Below, piece after piece: positions 17,846 through 26,108 of a stretch of 64,000 nucleotides of DNA (positions within the stretch are counted from its first letter, which is position 1; each line of letters starts with the position of its first letter). Location: positions 2,046,001 to 2,110,000 of the forward strand of contig NZ_CP125296.1 of the NCBI RefSeq assembly GCF_030412785.1, given 5' to 3'. Made by a program: the position numbers and the translations under genes. Under the pieces are notes generated by a model, which saw only the letters and a program-made list of their open reading frames with translations, was not told the DNA's origin and searched no databases. Source of the stretch: Paraburkholderia sabiae (GTDB taxonomy: Bacteria > Pseudomonadota > Gammaproteobacteria > Burkholderiales > Burkholderiaceae).

Positions 17846-18448
17846 ATGTTGAATCTTTCCGTCATCAGGCGGCTCGTGCGTTTTGCCGCGCTCGCCGCTT
17901 TGGTCGTATCCGGTGCAGCCGCCGCGCATCCGCATGTGTGGATACGCTATACCGCGCACGTGCAAATGCAGAGCAAAGCAGTAATCGCAATTGCCGAAAC
18001 GTGGCGCTTTTCAGAAGGCTTTCCAGTGCAGCTCGTCGGCATCGATACATTGCCCGATAACGGACCGCTCGATGCCAAACAGACTGCCATTTTCCGCGAG
18101 CAGGCCTTTTCGTCGCTTGCGGGAGCGCAATACTTCACGCGTCTTTACGCGGACGGCGAAGCGCAACCTTTAGGCGATCCGACCGGTTTCCGCGTGTCGA
18201 TCGATCACGGCAAGCTCGTTTATACCTTTACGCTACCGCTCAAAAAGCCCGTCGACGTAACGTCTCACAAGGTTTCGCTCGGCATCTGGGATGAGTCGTT
18301 CTTTGTCGACTACGAACCGGATGGCGCGAACGCAATTTCGATCGATGGACGCGCCGCATCCACATGCACGGCCAAGCCGTTTCAGGACCACGCGCATCCG
18401 ATCTTCAACGGCATCGTCGTGCCACAAGCGACGGCTCTATCATGCTGA
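17846..18448 (+). CDS. DUF1007 periplasmic protein of a metal exporter
   Basis: 200 residues. A signal peptide ends near 'AAA-HPHVWIRY'; the His-rich mature N-terminus H-P-H-V-W is the DUF1007 hallmark and a likely metal ligand. 'FFVDYEPDGANAI' is also conserved. DUF1007 proteins are regularly encoded beside NicO transporters and are thought to be periplasmic partners in Ni/Co (or Zn) handling. The stop overlaps the start of the NicO gene, which indicates translational coupling. Confidence 0.87.
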   Translation: MLNLSVIRRLVRFAALAALVVSGAAAAHPHVWIRYTAHVQMQSKAVIAIAETWRFSEGFPVQLVGIDTLPDNGPLDAKQTAIFREQAFSSLAGAQYFTRLYADGEAQPLGDPTGFRVSIDHGKLVYTFTLPLKKPVDVTSHKVSLGIWDESFFVDYEPDGANAISIDGRAASTCTAKPFQDHAHPIFNGIVVPQATALSC

Positions 18449-19548
18449 TGCTCGAACGCCACTTGCTCCGTGTTCTGTTAGCGCTGTGCGTGGCCGTCGC
18501 CTGCATCACGTCGATCGCGTCTGCGCATGCGGCGACACCCGTTGTGGACGTGTTTGGAAGACCCGTGCAGGCGTCTTCGGCATCCGCTGTATCAAGCCCA
18601 CAGCCTGCTAAAGAAGCAACTCAACAAGTCATACTGCCCGAGTTCATCCGCACGATACTCGCGACCTCGATCATCTGGCAAGGCAAGCTCAACGCGCGCA
18701 TCGCCGATGCCGCACAGCAGTTGCATCGCTCGTCGGCGCCATGGACGTGGTTCACACTGATCGCGCTCTCGTTCGCGTACGGCGTGTTGCATGCGATCGG
18801 CCCAGGACACGGCAAGTTCGTGGCTGGCACGTATCTCGGCTCACGCGATTCGCGCATCGTCCAGGCTATTTCGCTCGCGACATGGAGCGCGGCCGTGCAG
18901 GCGATGAGCGCTATCGTGCTCGTGTTCGGCGCGGTGTGGTTCGCGAAGGAAGGCGCGTCGAGCGTGCTGTCGAACGCTGCGTCGCTCGACATAGCAAGCT
19001 ATACGCTGCTCTGCGTGGCAGGCGGCTGGACGATCTACACGACGCTCACGCGGCGCGACTGCTGTGCCGATCCACGCGCGCTGAAGCTGGTACCCGACGA
19101 ACGCGCCGCGCAATCCTCGCAGGTGTCGCAGAACGAACCTTCATATTTCGGCACACGTCTGCAATTTCACACGCGCCAATCCGCAATCGCGACACGACCC
19201 GGCTCGTCGACCATCTCACAGATTCTCGCGACGGGTTTCGCATCGGGCATCCGCCCATGCGTCGGATCGATATTCGTGTTGATCGCATCGGTGGCGGCGC
19301 ACGCGCCGTGGGTCGGCATCGCGGCGACGTTTGCGATCGGCGCGGGTGTCGCGTTGACCGTGACGCTCTTCGGGCTCGGCGCCGTGGGCGCGAACCGCTT
19401 CATCATGACGCGCGGCTTTCGCCTTCGCTCGAAGATCAAGGCAACGCAACGCGTCGTCGCCATCGCAGGCGCGCTGCTGATCGTGCTGTTCGGCGCGACG
19501 CAAACCGCGCTGATTCTGACGGGCTATTTGCAGCCGTCGCTGACGTGA
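18442..19548 (+). CDS. NicO-family nickel/cobalt exporter (RcnA-like)
   Basis: 368 residues from ATG 18442, which overlaps the DUF1007 stop by seven bases. It has a cleavable or first-helix hydrophobic N-terminus, then 'YGVLHAIGPGHGKFVAGTYL' (H-x(4)-G-H-G-K) and 'ASGIRPCVGSIFVL', the two conserved NicO helices with the metal-path His and Cys residues. Family members export Ni/Co across the inner membrane. The long His-rich cytoplasmic loop of E. coli RcnA is absent; the loop at about residues 205-255 instead holds 'RRDCCAD' and few His. Metal specificity is uncertain. Confidence 0.88.
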   Translation: MLMLERHLLRVLLALCVAVACITSIASAHAATPVVDVFGRPVQASSASAVSSPQPAKEATQQVILPEFIRTILATSIIWQGKLNARIADAAQQLHRSSAPWTWFTLIALSFAYGVLHAIGPGHGKFVAGTYLGSRDSRIVQAISLATWSAAVQAMSAIVLVFGAVWFAKEGASSVLSNAASLDIASYTLLCVAGGWTIYTTLTRRDCCADPRALKLVPDERAAQSSQVSQNEPSYFGTRLQFHTRQSAIATRPGSSTISQILATGFASGIRPCVGSIFVLIASVAAHAPWVGIAATFAIGAGVALTVTLFGLGAVGANRFIMTRGFRLRSKIKATQRVVAIAGALLIVLFGATQTALILTGYLQPSLT

Positions 19549-19567
19549 CGCTCAGGCATCGACGCGA

Positions 19568-20293
19568 TTACGGGTTAGCGAATTCCACGCGATTCCGCCC
19601 GCCACGCTTCGCGCGATAAAGCGCGGCATCGGCGAGGCCATACGCGGTATCGAACGTCGTTCCCGGCGGATTGGCGCTGACGCCGAAGCTCGCCGTGATG
19701 CGGCGATCCACGGGCGACCCAAACACTTGACGTCCGATTGCTTCGCGCATTTTCTCGGCTTGCCGCAGCGCTTCAGCGGGTTCGTGCGCGGGCAACAGCA
19801 CGGTGAACTCTTCTCCACCCACGCGGCCGATAAAACCCCGCTCACCGACGATACGCCGCAGACATTCGACGATCCCCATGATCACGGCATCGCCTGCCGG
19901 ATGACCGAAATCGTCATTGACGCGCTTGAACTCGTCGATATCGAGAATGATCATCACAGCGCTGTCGTGACGCAGCGCTTTCGTGGTCCGCTCGATCACG
20001 GCGCTGCGGTTGAACACGCCCGTCAGCGCATCATGCGTCGCGCGATGCGCGAGCTGTTGCGCAAGCGCCTGCATTTCGCGTTCGGCGCGATCGCTGCGGC
20101 CGATCAGCCGGCGCGTCTCGCGCATCAAACGTTCGAAGTGCCCGATGAGTTCGCCCAGCGACTGACGATAGTCGCCCGCATCCGCGTCGACAGCCGCATG
20201 GATCGCGCGCGCCTTCTCTAGCGCCTCATTCTCGTTCTGGAACAGATCGGGCGCGTCGCTGACAGGCGCGTACAACGTGGAGTTCGGGGGCAC
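19568..20293 (-). CDS. siaD: Diguanylate cyclase (SiaD-like)
   Basis: 241 residues. An N-terminal helical region (about 1-85, likely coiled coil: 'ALAQQLAHRATHDALTGVFN') leads into a GGDEF domain with 'ILDIDEFKRVNDDFGHPAGD' and the active-site motif GGEEF. The usual RxxD I-site position before the motif reads 'ERGF', so product inhibition is probably lost. No membrane segment is seen. It is the last gene of a siaA-B-C-D order with a 4-base gap to siaC. In Pseudomonas aeruginosa unphosphorylated SiaC binds and activates SiaD to make c-di-GMP and promote aggregation. Confidence 0.88.
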   Translation of the reverse strand: MPPNSTLYAPVSDAPDLFQNENEALEKARAIHAAVDADAGDYRQSLGELIGHFERLMRETRRLIGRSDRAEREMQALAQQLAHRATHDALTGVFNRSAVIERTTKALRHDSAVMIILDIDEFKRVNDDFGHPAGDAVIMGIVECLRRIVGERGFIGRVGGEEFTVLLPAHEPAEALRQAEKMREAIGRQVFGSPVDRRITASFGVSANPPGTTFDTAYGLADAALYRAKRGGRNRVEFANP

Positions 20294-20297
20294 CTTA

Positions 20298-20690
20298 TTA
20301 TCCTTGGTGAGAGACCGGGCGATCGGTGAATTCGATTGCGTGGAAATCGGCTTTCAGTTCTTCGCCGAATTCGGCAATCGTTTCGTCCTCTTCGTCGCGA
20401 TACCAGTTCATCAGCACGCGGCTGCCCGACTGCGCCGCCTCGTCCAGCGCGTCGAACACGCTGAACAGCATCTTCGTGCTGGAGCTGTTGAAGTAAGTGA
20501 GAACGACGTCGACGGTAATCACCGCGCCCGTCGATTCCGTCAGGTACTGACGCAACTGTTCGATGATGGGCGAATAAAATGCGGCCGCGTTCTCGGGATA
20601 CGACTCGCCCCGCAGCAGCAACTGGTGCTGATCGAACTTGAAATCGACTTCCGGCGACGTCGCCGTTGCGGCAATGTAGAGATTGTCCAT
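20298..20690 (-). CDS. siaC: SiaC-family regulatory phosphoprotein (DUF1987)
   Basis: 130 residues. 'ATATSPEVDF' and 'LRGESYPENAAAFYSPI' match the SiaC/DUF1987 start. 'TYFNSSSTKML' matches the segment holding the regulatory phosphosite (Thr68 in P. aeruginosa SiaC); by alignment the equivalent here is Ser69, an inference. In the known switch the kinase SiaB phosphorylates SiaC, the phosphatase SiaA reverses this, and only unphosphorylated SiaC activates the cyclase. It lies between the siaB and siaD homologues. Confidence 0.9.
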   Translation of the reverse strand: MDNLYIAATATSPEVDFKFDQHQLLLRGESYPENAAAFYSPIIEQLRQYLTESTGAVITVDVVLTYFNSSSTKMLFSVFDALDEAAQSGSRVLMNWYRDEEDETIAEFGEELKADFHAIEFTDRPVSHQG

Positions 20691-20708
20691 AGCTCGTGCC
20701 TTTTAAAC

Positions 20709-21272
20709 TCAGATGATGGCCTTGAGGCAAAACAGCGTGGTTCCGGGTTCGTCGGCACGCGGATGAAAAGCGAATTCGAGCGGTGCGCTCGCATCGCGCG
20801 CCATCGTCAGGAAACCCAGCCCTGCGCCCTTGCTTTCCTCGGGCGTTTCGGCGCGCAACGAGTCCTTGTAGGCCTGCCTGATTTCTTCCACCGACATGCT
20901 GCGCAACGGCTCCAGCTTGTTGCGCAGACCTTCGACGTCAGCCGTCGCGACGGGATTGACGCACATCATCAGATGCCGGTCGCCTTCGGTCGTGATGCAC
21001 ACCGCGCCTTCGCGGATCGAGCCGCCGCCTTCCTTGTCGGGCTGAAGCGAGTCGGCCGAATAGTGCACGATGTTCTGCGACAGTTCGACAAACGATGAAA
21101 ACAGTTTGCGGCGCGTCGGTCCGCTCACGCCTGCAATTTCCAGCTGCAATTTGACCACCTCGCCCATCGCCGCGACGATGTTATGGGAGAAGTAGCCCTT
21201 GTGATAGAAGAGCACGTTACGCCGCTGCGCCAGTTCGAAAAAGGCGCGGTCTTGTTCGAGTAGTTGAGACAT
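20709..21272 (-). CDS. siaB: SiaB-family protein kinase (GHKL-like)
   Basis: 187 residues from ATG 21272, five bases after the siaA stop. The N-box-like 'LSQNIVHYSADS' and the glycine-rich ATP lid 'KGAGLGFLTMARDAS' are those of anti-sigma-factor-like kinases. 'FYHKGYFSHNIVAAMGE' is typical of SiaB. The predicted role is ATP-dependent phosphorylation of SiaC, keeping the diguanylate cyclase off. It is cytoplasmic with no membrane segment. Confidence 0.88.
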   Translation of the reverse strand: MSQLLEQDRAFFELAQRRNVLFYHKGYFSHNIVAAMGEVVKLQLEIAGVSGPTRRKLFSSFVELSQNIVHYSADSLQPDKEGGGSIREGAVCITTEGDRHLMMCVNPVATADVEGLRNKLEPLRSMSVEEIRQAYKDSLRAETPEESKGAGLGFLTMARDASAPLEFAFHPRADEPGTTLFCLKAII

Positions 21273-21277
21273 GCTTA

Positions 21278-22516
21278 TTAGTCGGTAATGCGGGCACAAA
21301 ACAGGGTAAGGTCATCGCGACGCGGTTGTGCGCCCTGCCATTCGGCGAGCGCATGCCGCAGTTTTTCGCAGATTGCCGCGGGCGATTCGGCGCGGTTCTT
21401 CACAATCAGATCCAGTGCGCGACGTCGCCCGAACGAAATACTGCGCGGACCGCCAATCTGATCGATCAATCCATCCGTGCAGATAAACACGAGGCTGCCA
21501 CGCGGCACCGACAGTTTGCGCAACTGCCACGTGTAGTCCGCAAGACTGTCGACATAGCCGACGCCCATACGGTCCGCCGCGATCGTTTCGAACTGGTCCG
21601 AGTCCGGCGCGAGAATGTGCAGCGCGATCCGCGCGCCCGCGAAATGCAACTGGCTTTCCCGTGCATCGAACCAGAAGAACGCAGCATCGAGACCATCATT
21701 CGATTGCGGCACTTCAGCCGCGCTATGCACCTGGCCCAGCAGGCCCTTCACATTGCGGTTGACGGCCGCGAGCAGCGCAGCGGGGTCGCGCGGACCGATC
21801 TGTTCGAGTGCCTGCGACAGCGACGCCGAAGCGAGCAGCGTCATGAACGCGCCCGGCACGCCGTGCCCCGTGCAATCCGCCGTCGCGCCGAACCAGCCGT
21901 GCGGAAAGGCAGCGAAATGATAGAAGTCCCCGCCGACCACATCGCGCGGCTCCCACACGAGCGCCGCTTCGGGCAGGTGTGCAGCGAGCGTCTCGCGCGA
22001 AGCGCGCAGCATCGCCTGCTGGATCACGCTTGCATATTCGATGCTCTGCATGATCTGGCGATTCTTTTCCGCCTGCATTTCGGCGACTGCGCCGAGTAGC
22101 TGCAAGCCGCTTCCGAGTCCCGCGAAATGGCCATCGCGCGTCACGACGAAGCCGTCCACCAAGGCCTTTTCACCGACCTCGACTGTCTTGAAGGTCAGCG
22201 CTTCGATGCTCATGTCCGCGTCGACGACGAGCGGCTCCTTGTCCATGAACGCGATACAACTCTTCTTGTCGTAAAGCTCGCGGTGAAACGGCTTGCTCAT
22301 CTGCGACAGAAAGATATCGCGATTGATGAGGCCGATTGGACGACCGCTTTCGAGCACGGCGAGGCTCTTCATATCGCTGCGCGACGAGAAGATTTCCATC
22401 ACGCGTGAGTTGGGATCCTCTGCATCGACAGCTGGAACTTCCTGGCACAGGTCGCCGGCAGAGCGCGGATCTCTCTGCGTCGACGAATGACGAAACCGCG
22501 AAAACGCTGGATGCAT
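21278..22516 (-). CDS. siaA: PP2C/SpoIIE-type phosphatase with CBS-like input domain (SiaA-like)
   Basis: 412 residues. Residues about 25-145 look like a CBS pair ('FSSRSDMKSLAVLESGRPIG', 'GFVVTRDGHFAGLGSG'). A coiled linker covers 145-170 ('EMQAEKNRQIMQSIEYASVI'). The PP2C-like domain follows with metal ligands in 'VVGGDFYHF' (Asp197), 'ATADCTGHGVPGAFMT' (Asp214), 'FICTDGLIDQIG' and 'RDDLTLF'. P. aeruginosa SiaA has a periplasmic sensor, TM helices and HAMP instead, so this version should sense a soluble ligand such as a nucleotide. It heads the operon and would dephosphorylate SiaC. Confidence 0.88.
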   Translation of the reverse strand: MHPAFSRFRHSSTQRDPRSAGDLCQEVPAVDAEDPNSRVMEIFSSRSDMKSLAVLESGRPIGLINRDIFLSQMSKPFHRELYDKKSCIAFMDKEPLVVDADMSIEALTFKTVEVGEKALVDGFVVTRDGHFAGLGSGLQLLGAVAEMQAEKNRQIMQSIEYASVIQQAMLRASRETLAAHLPEAALVWEPRDVVGGDFYHFAAFPHGWFGATADCTGHGVPGAFMTLLASASLSQALEQIGPRDPAALLAAVNRNVKGLLGQVHSAAEVPQSNDGLDAAFFWFDARESQLHFAGARIALHILAPDSDQFETIAADRMGVGYVDSLADYTWQLRKLSVPRGSLVFICTDGLIDQIGGPRSISFGRRRALDLIVKNRAESPAAICEKLRHALAEWQGAQPRRDDLTLFCARITD

Positions 22517-22940
22517 GGCGAGGCGAGCCAGTGTATGAAGAAACCCTGCACGCTAATATTTCTCTGTGTACTTTGCGTGACAGTATCTACTTTGTATGAA
22601 CAATTAACAACGGAATTGCTCATACTTTTCATTCGAATTTTCGCAGTGGAAATTGAAAAGCACTCTGCTTTTTCAATAATGTTCGCATCTCGCCGGAATG
22701 CAAACGTTTGCCGTGCAGAATATTGCCGCGATCCCTTTTATAACGCGTGTTTGCGTGGAATCGACGGTCTTGATGGGATTGACATCCATGCGGTAAGAAG
22801 TACCCGAGCACATGAGCCGTTAGCTTAGCGCTACTCCAATTGCCGCGCAAACGATTGCCAATGAAAACCAACAACAAGCGTAATTGGAGCAAACAGATCA
22901 ATTACGCCCCTGACTCAATTCGAGTCAGGAGCGTTCCAGA
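22517..22940. promoter_or_regulatory. AT-rich 424-bp intergenic region upstream of the sia operon
   Basis: The region between the Gfo/Idh/MocA stop and the siaA start contains no convincing gene. Bases 22545-22700 are much richer in A+T than anything around them and probably carry the sia promoter (minus strand). The left-hand genes' transcript ends in the hairpins at 22878-22934. A 90-codon frame at 22629-22901 (minus) has no ribosome site or family resemblance. Confidence 0.5.
22878..22934 (-). terminator. Two overlapping hairpins after the sulfoquinovose operon
   Basis: Hairpin B: ACGC + CCTGACTC (22904-22916) pairs with GAGTCAGG + GCGT (22922-22934) around AATTC, 12 pairs and one mismatch. 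It starts seven bases past the stop at 22941 and is the likely terminator. Hairpin A: GCGTAATTG (22878-22886) pairs with CAATTACGC (22899-22907). Both use bases 22904-22907, so they cannot form fully together. No long U-run is present. Confidence 0.6.
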
Positions 22941-24053
22941 TTAGTGCAGCGTCAATCCGTCGATCTGCACAACCCGCTTTTCGCGGATCGACTGTTCCGC
23001 CGCGAGGCCGATCACGACCGCCTTCAGCCCATCTTCCACCGAGACCTTGACGGGCGCGCCTTGCAGTACCGATTGCTGGAAGCCGAGATGCTCGAAGTAC
23101 GTCGAGCCATGATGCGCGCCGAGGCTCAGCAGTTTTTCATCGACTTCCACCGTGCTCCGCACCGGTCCCTTCGGATCGCGCGGACTGACGACCAGTTCCG
23201 CCTGACGCTCGCCGCGCCCCGGCCAATGTTTGCCCGCGCCCGGCACGAAGCACTCGACCTTGCCCTTGTCGCCGACAGCCGAAAACTCCTCCTGCCAGTA
23301 CGCGCCATCCGCGAACATGCACAGATCGAGACTCGCGCGACGACCGCTTTTGAACTCGACCACGACATACGCGTTGTCGATCATGTCGGGCACCTGCCCG
23401 TCATAAACTTCGTCGCGATGATTCACGTCGGCGGCGCCTGACGCAAACACGCGCACCGCTTCGTCGTCGACCACCAGTCGCATCAGGTCGAAGAAGTGGC
23501 AGCACTTCTCGACGAGCGTCCCGCCCGTGCGCGCGGCAAAACGGTTCCAGTTGCCGACCTTCGTCAGAAACGCATGACGATGCTCGCGGATCGAGAACAT
23601 TTTCAGGTCGCCGATTTGCCCGGCATTGATCTCGTCGATCATCGCCGTGAGCGGCGGCATGTAACGGTATTCCATGCCGACCCACAGCGGCGCGCGATAG
23701 CCTTGCGCGGCTTCGGCGAGATGCCGGCAATCCTCGATCGTCGTGCAGATCGGCTTTTCGATCAGCGTCGGAAATGGAGTCGGCGCGACGAGAATGTCTT
23801 CGAGAACGGCGCGGTGCGTATCGTTCGGCGTCGCCACGACGAGCACGTCGCAAGCCTTGCTTTCGAGCAGATCGCGATAATCCGCGAACACTTCGACTTC
23901 GCGTCCCAGGGTCTTCGTGGCAGACGCGACCGACTCGGCGTGCGGATCCGCCAGCGCGGTGACGACCGCGTTCGGCAATAGCGCGATGTTGCGAAGATGC
24001 TCCTGTCCCATCATGCCGGCACCGATTACGCCGTATCTCAAAGGCTCAGTCAT
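22941..24053 (-). CDS. Gfo/Idh/MocA-family NAD-dependent protein of the sulfoquinovose cluster; possible NAD-dependent sulfoquinovosidase
   Basis: 370 residues from ATG 24053, with AAGGAG upstream. The Rossmann motif 'YGVIGAGMMGQEHLRNIA' opens the protein, 'LIEKPICTT' carries the E-K-P lysine of the family near residue 100, and 'EYRYMPPLTAMIDEINAGQIG' is typical of the hinge. The family covers sugar dehydrogenases and also NAD-dependent glycosidases that act by transient oxidation. The NAD-dependent sulfoquinovosidases (SqgA, GH188) share this fold and are encoded in sulfoquinovose clusters, so that activity is the most attractive reading. A plain sugar dehydrogenase or epimerase stays possible. 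It is the last gene of the long operon, 60 bases after the porin. Confidence 0.8.
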   Translation of the reverse strand: MTEPLRYGVIGAGMMGQEHLRNIALLPNAVVTALADPHAESVASATKTLGREVEVFADYRDLLESKACDVLVVATPNDTHRAVLEDILVAPTPFPTLIEKPICTTIEDCRHLAEAAQGYRAPLWVGMEYRYMPPLTAMIDEINAGQIGDLKMFSIREHRHAFLTKVGNWNRFAARTGGTLVEKCCHFFDLMRLVVDDEAVRVFASGAADVNHRDEVYDGQVPDMIDNAYVVVEFKSGRRASLDLCMFADGAYWQEEFSAVGDKGKVECFVPGAGKHWPGRGERQAELVVSPRDPKGPVRSTVEVDEKLLSLGAHHGSTYFEHLGFQQSVLQGAPVKVSVEDGLKAVVIGLAAEQSIREKRVVQIDGLTLH

Positions 24054-24113
24054 GGAATCTCCTTCAGGTGAAAAGAGTGTGCGAGTTCCTGCGTGAACCC
24101 GCACACGCAGACA

Positions 24114-25226
24114 TCAGAACGACGTGCGCAAACCCACCGTCACGGCCCACGGGTCGAAGCCCGGCGTGACCGTCGAGTAAGTGGAATTGAGCAGCGCGAA
24201 GCCCTGACTAGAATGGCTGTTGTTGGTGATCATCGACGCGTAGCCGTAAAGCTGCGTACGCTTCGACAGGAAGTACACATAGCCCGCGTTGTAGGCCATC
24301 GCGCGCGCTTCGGCGTTCTCGATACGGCGCGCGACGCCCAGTTCGATATCGCCCGGTCCCGCCGGAATCTTCGCGTTGATGAGAAACGCCGATGCAAACC
24401 AGTTGGTCGCGTCGGTGCGCTTCGAATAGATGTAGTTCGCGCCGATGAAATTGCCGCTATAACCGTACGTCGCGGCGAACACATGCGTCAGTTGCGACGA
24501 TGCCGTCAGCGTGCTCGTATTCGAGTAGTACTGGTAGCGGTTGAAGCCGTAACCGAGCATCGCGCCGAAACGCTGGTACATCACGTTGACGCCGATATTG
24601 CGGCCATCCGCCGTTTGACCCGACGCATTCTGCGCGCCAAACGAATAGCCGATTTCGCTCGTCAGGCCATTGAAGTTCGGCGTGCGATAGCGCACCGCGT
24701 TCGGATAGAAGCCACCCGTGCCCGACTTGCCGAGCGTCACCGTATGTTCGAGCGACATGATCGCGGCGGGATTCGACAGGCCGTAGGTCGCGACGTCCGA
24801 AGCGAGGAACACCCAGTAGATCGGCAGGTACATGAAGCCTGCATCGACGCTGCCGTACTTCGCGCTCGACAATCCGACCGACGCGCCGCGATTGAACATC
24901 GTCGCGCCTCCGCCTACGCCCGTGTACGTGTTGAAGCCCGTTTCGAGCTGGAAGTTCGCGCGATATCCGCCGCCCAGGTCTTCGCTGCCGCGAAAGCCGA
25001 AGCGCGATGCCTGCAGGTTGCCGCTCGCCGCCATCGCCGTTGCGCCGACGGTGTCGTTGAACTTGCCATACTGCACGGCCGAATCGACGATGCCGTATAG
25101 CGTGAGCGTCGATTGCGCCCACGCAGACGTGTGGCCCGCTACCGTCAATGCGGCGACCGTTAATCCGTTTCGCAGGCACGAGCGCGCCCACGCGCCCTGT
25201 TTCAGGCACTTTTTCGTGTGAAGCAT
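24114..25226 (-). CDS. Gram-negative outer-membrane porin of the sulfoquinovose operon
   Basis: 370 residues. An Arg-rich start and hydrophobic stretch end near 'SAWA-QSTLTLYGIVDSAVQ', the standard start of betaproteobacterial trimeric porins (Porin_4). 'RFGFRGSEDLGGGYRANFQLE' and the terminal Phe ('VGLRTSF') are typical. It would form a 16-strand pore and admit anionic solutes. Placement between the SDR (72-bp gap) and the Gfo/Idh/MocA gene suggests that it serves uptake of sulfoquinovose or its glycerol glycoside; this is inference. Confidence 0.93.
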   Translation of the reverse strand: MLHTKKCLKQGAWARSCLRNGLTVAALTVAGHTSAWAQSTLTLYGIVDSAVQYGKFNDTVGATAMAASGNLQASRFGFRGSEDLGGGYRANFQLETGFNTYTGVGGGATMFNRGASVGLSSAKYGSVDAGFMYLPIYWVFLASDVATYGLSNPAAIMSLEHTVTLGKSGTGGFYPNAVRYRTPNFNGLTSEIGYSFGAQNASGQTADGRNIGVNVMYQRFGAMLGYGFNRYQYYSNTSTLTASSQLTHVFAATYGYSGNFIGANYIYSKRTDATNWFASAFLINAKIPAGPGDIELGVARRIENAEARAMAYNAGYVYFLSKRTQLYGYASMITNNSHSSQGFALLNSTYSTVTPGFDPWAVTVGLRTSF

Positions 25227-25298
25227 CAGAAAGTCTCCAGAATCCTTTGGTTTTGTGGTTCTTCTAGTGATGCGAGGGCGGCGCCGCTGTCGGTCCGA

Positions 25299-26108
25299 CT
25301 ATCCGACGACGGATACCTGCGCAAGTCCCGCATCGACGATCAGGTTCTGGCCCGTGATCGCCGCTGCTTGCGGACTCGCGAGAAACAGCACCGAGTCCGC
25401 GATATGCGCGGGCTCGACGCGAAACTTCAGGCATTGCAGATCGAGAAACTGCTGGTCGGCGGCAGGGTCGCGCCACAGCGCCGTCTGACGTGCCGTAACG
25501 ACCGCGCCCGGCAGCACTGCGTTCACGCGAATGCCGCCGTCGCCGAGTTCGCGCGCGAGCGTGCGCGTGATGCCCGAGATCGCCGCCTTCGAAGCCGTGT
25601 AGCCGATCAGATTCGGACGTCCGCGCAGCCACGAAATCGAGCCGAGGTTCACGATCGATCCGCCGCCTGCCGCGCGCATGCCGGGCGCCACCCGCTGCGT
25701 CGCGAACACGTGATGCGTGAGATTGACGGCGAGCATCTCGTTCCACATATCGACGGAGAGATCGTCGAGTGCGTGGCGCGTATCGCGGCCCGCGTTGTTC
25801 ACGAGCGTGCGGATCGGTCCGAGCGCGCGCGCGGCTTCATCGAGCACGTTGCGATAGGCGTCGATATCGCGCACGTCGCAGCGCGCGAACCAGGGACGCA
25901 AACGCTTGACGGACGACGCGCCTTCGTTCGCGCTGCCGAGCCGCTCGCACAACGCGTTGCCCGCCTGCTCGTCGAGATCGCAAAACGCGACCTGCGCGCC
26001 CTGCTCCCAGAAAGCCTCGACGATCGCCTCGCCGATGCCCGATGCGCCGCCCGATACGAACGCCACTTGCCCGGCGAGCGCCGGATACAGCGGACGGGTT
26101 GAATTCAT
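25299..26108 (-). CDS. SDR-family dehydrogenase, predicted sulfoquinovose 1-dehydrogenase
   Basis: 269 residues. The cofactor motif 'VSGGASGIGEAI' (T-G-x-x-x-G-x-G type) is near residue 19, an acidic end of strand 2 ('FCDLDEQ') predicts NAD preference, and the catalytic 'YTASK' (Y-x-x-x-K) is near residue 175 after 'LGSISWLRG'. In the sulfo-ED pathway of Pseudomonas putida SQ1 an SDR oxidises sulfoquinovose to 6-deoxy-6-sulfogluconolactone. That role fits the surrounding lactonase, dehydratase and aldolase. Its start overlaps the mutarotase stop (ATGA). From sequence alone only 'SDR sugar dehydrogenase' is certain. Confidence 0.88.
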   Translation of the reverse strand: MNSTRPLYPALAGQVAFVSGGASGIGEAIVEAFWEQGAQVAFCDLDEQAGNALCERLGSANEGASSVKRLRPWFARCDVRDIDAYRNVLDEAARALGPIRTLVNNAGRDTRHALDDLSVDMWNEMLAVNLTHHVFATQRVAPGMRAAGGGSIVNLGSISWLRGRPNLIGYTASKAAISGITRTLARELGDGGIRVNAVLPGAVVTARQTALWRDPAADQQFLDLQCLKFRVEPAHIADSVLFLASPQAAAITGQNLIVDAGLAQVSVVG

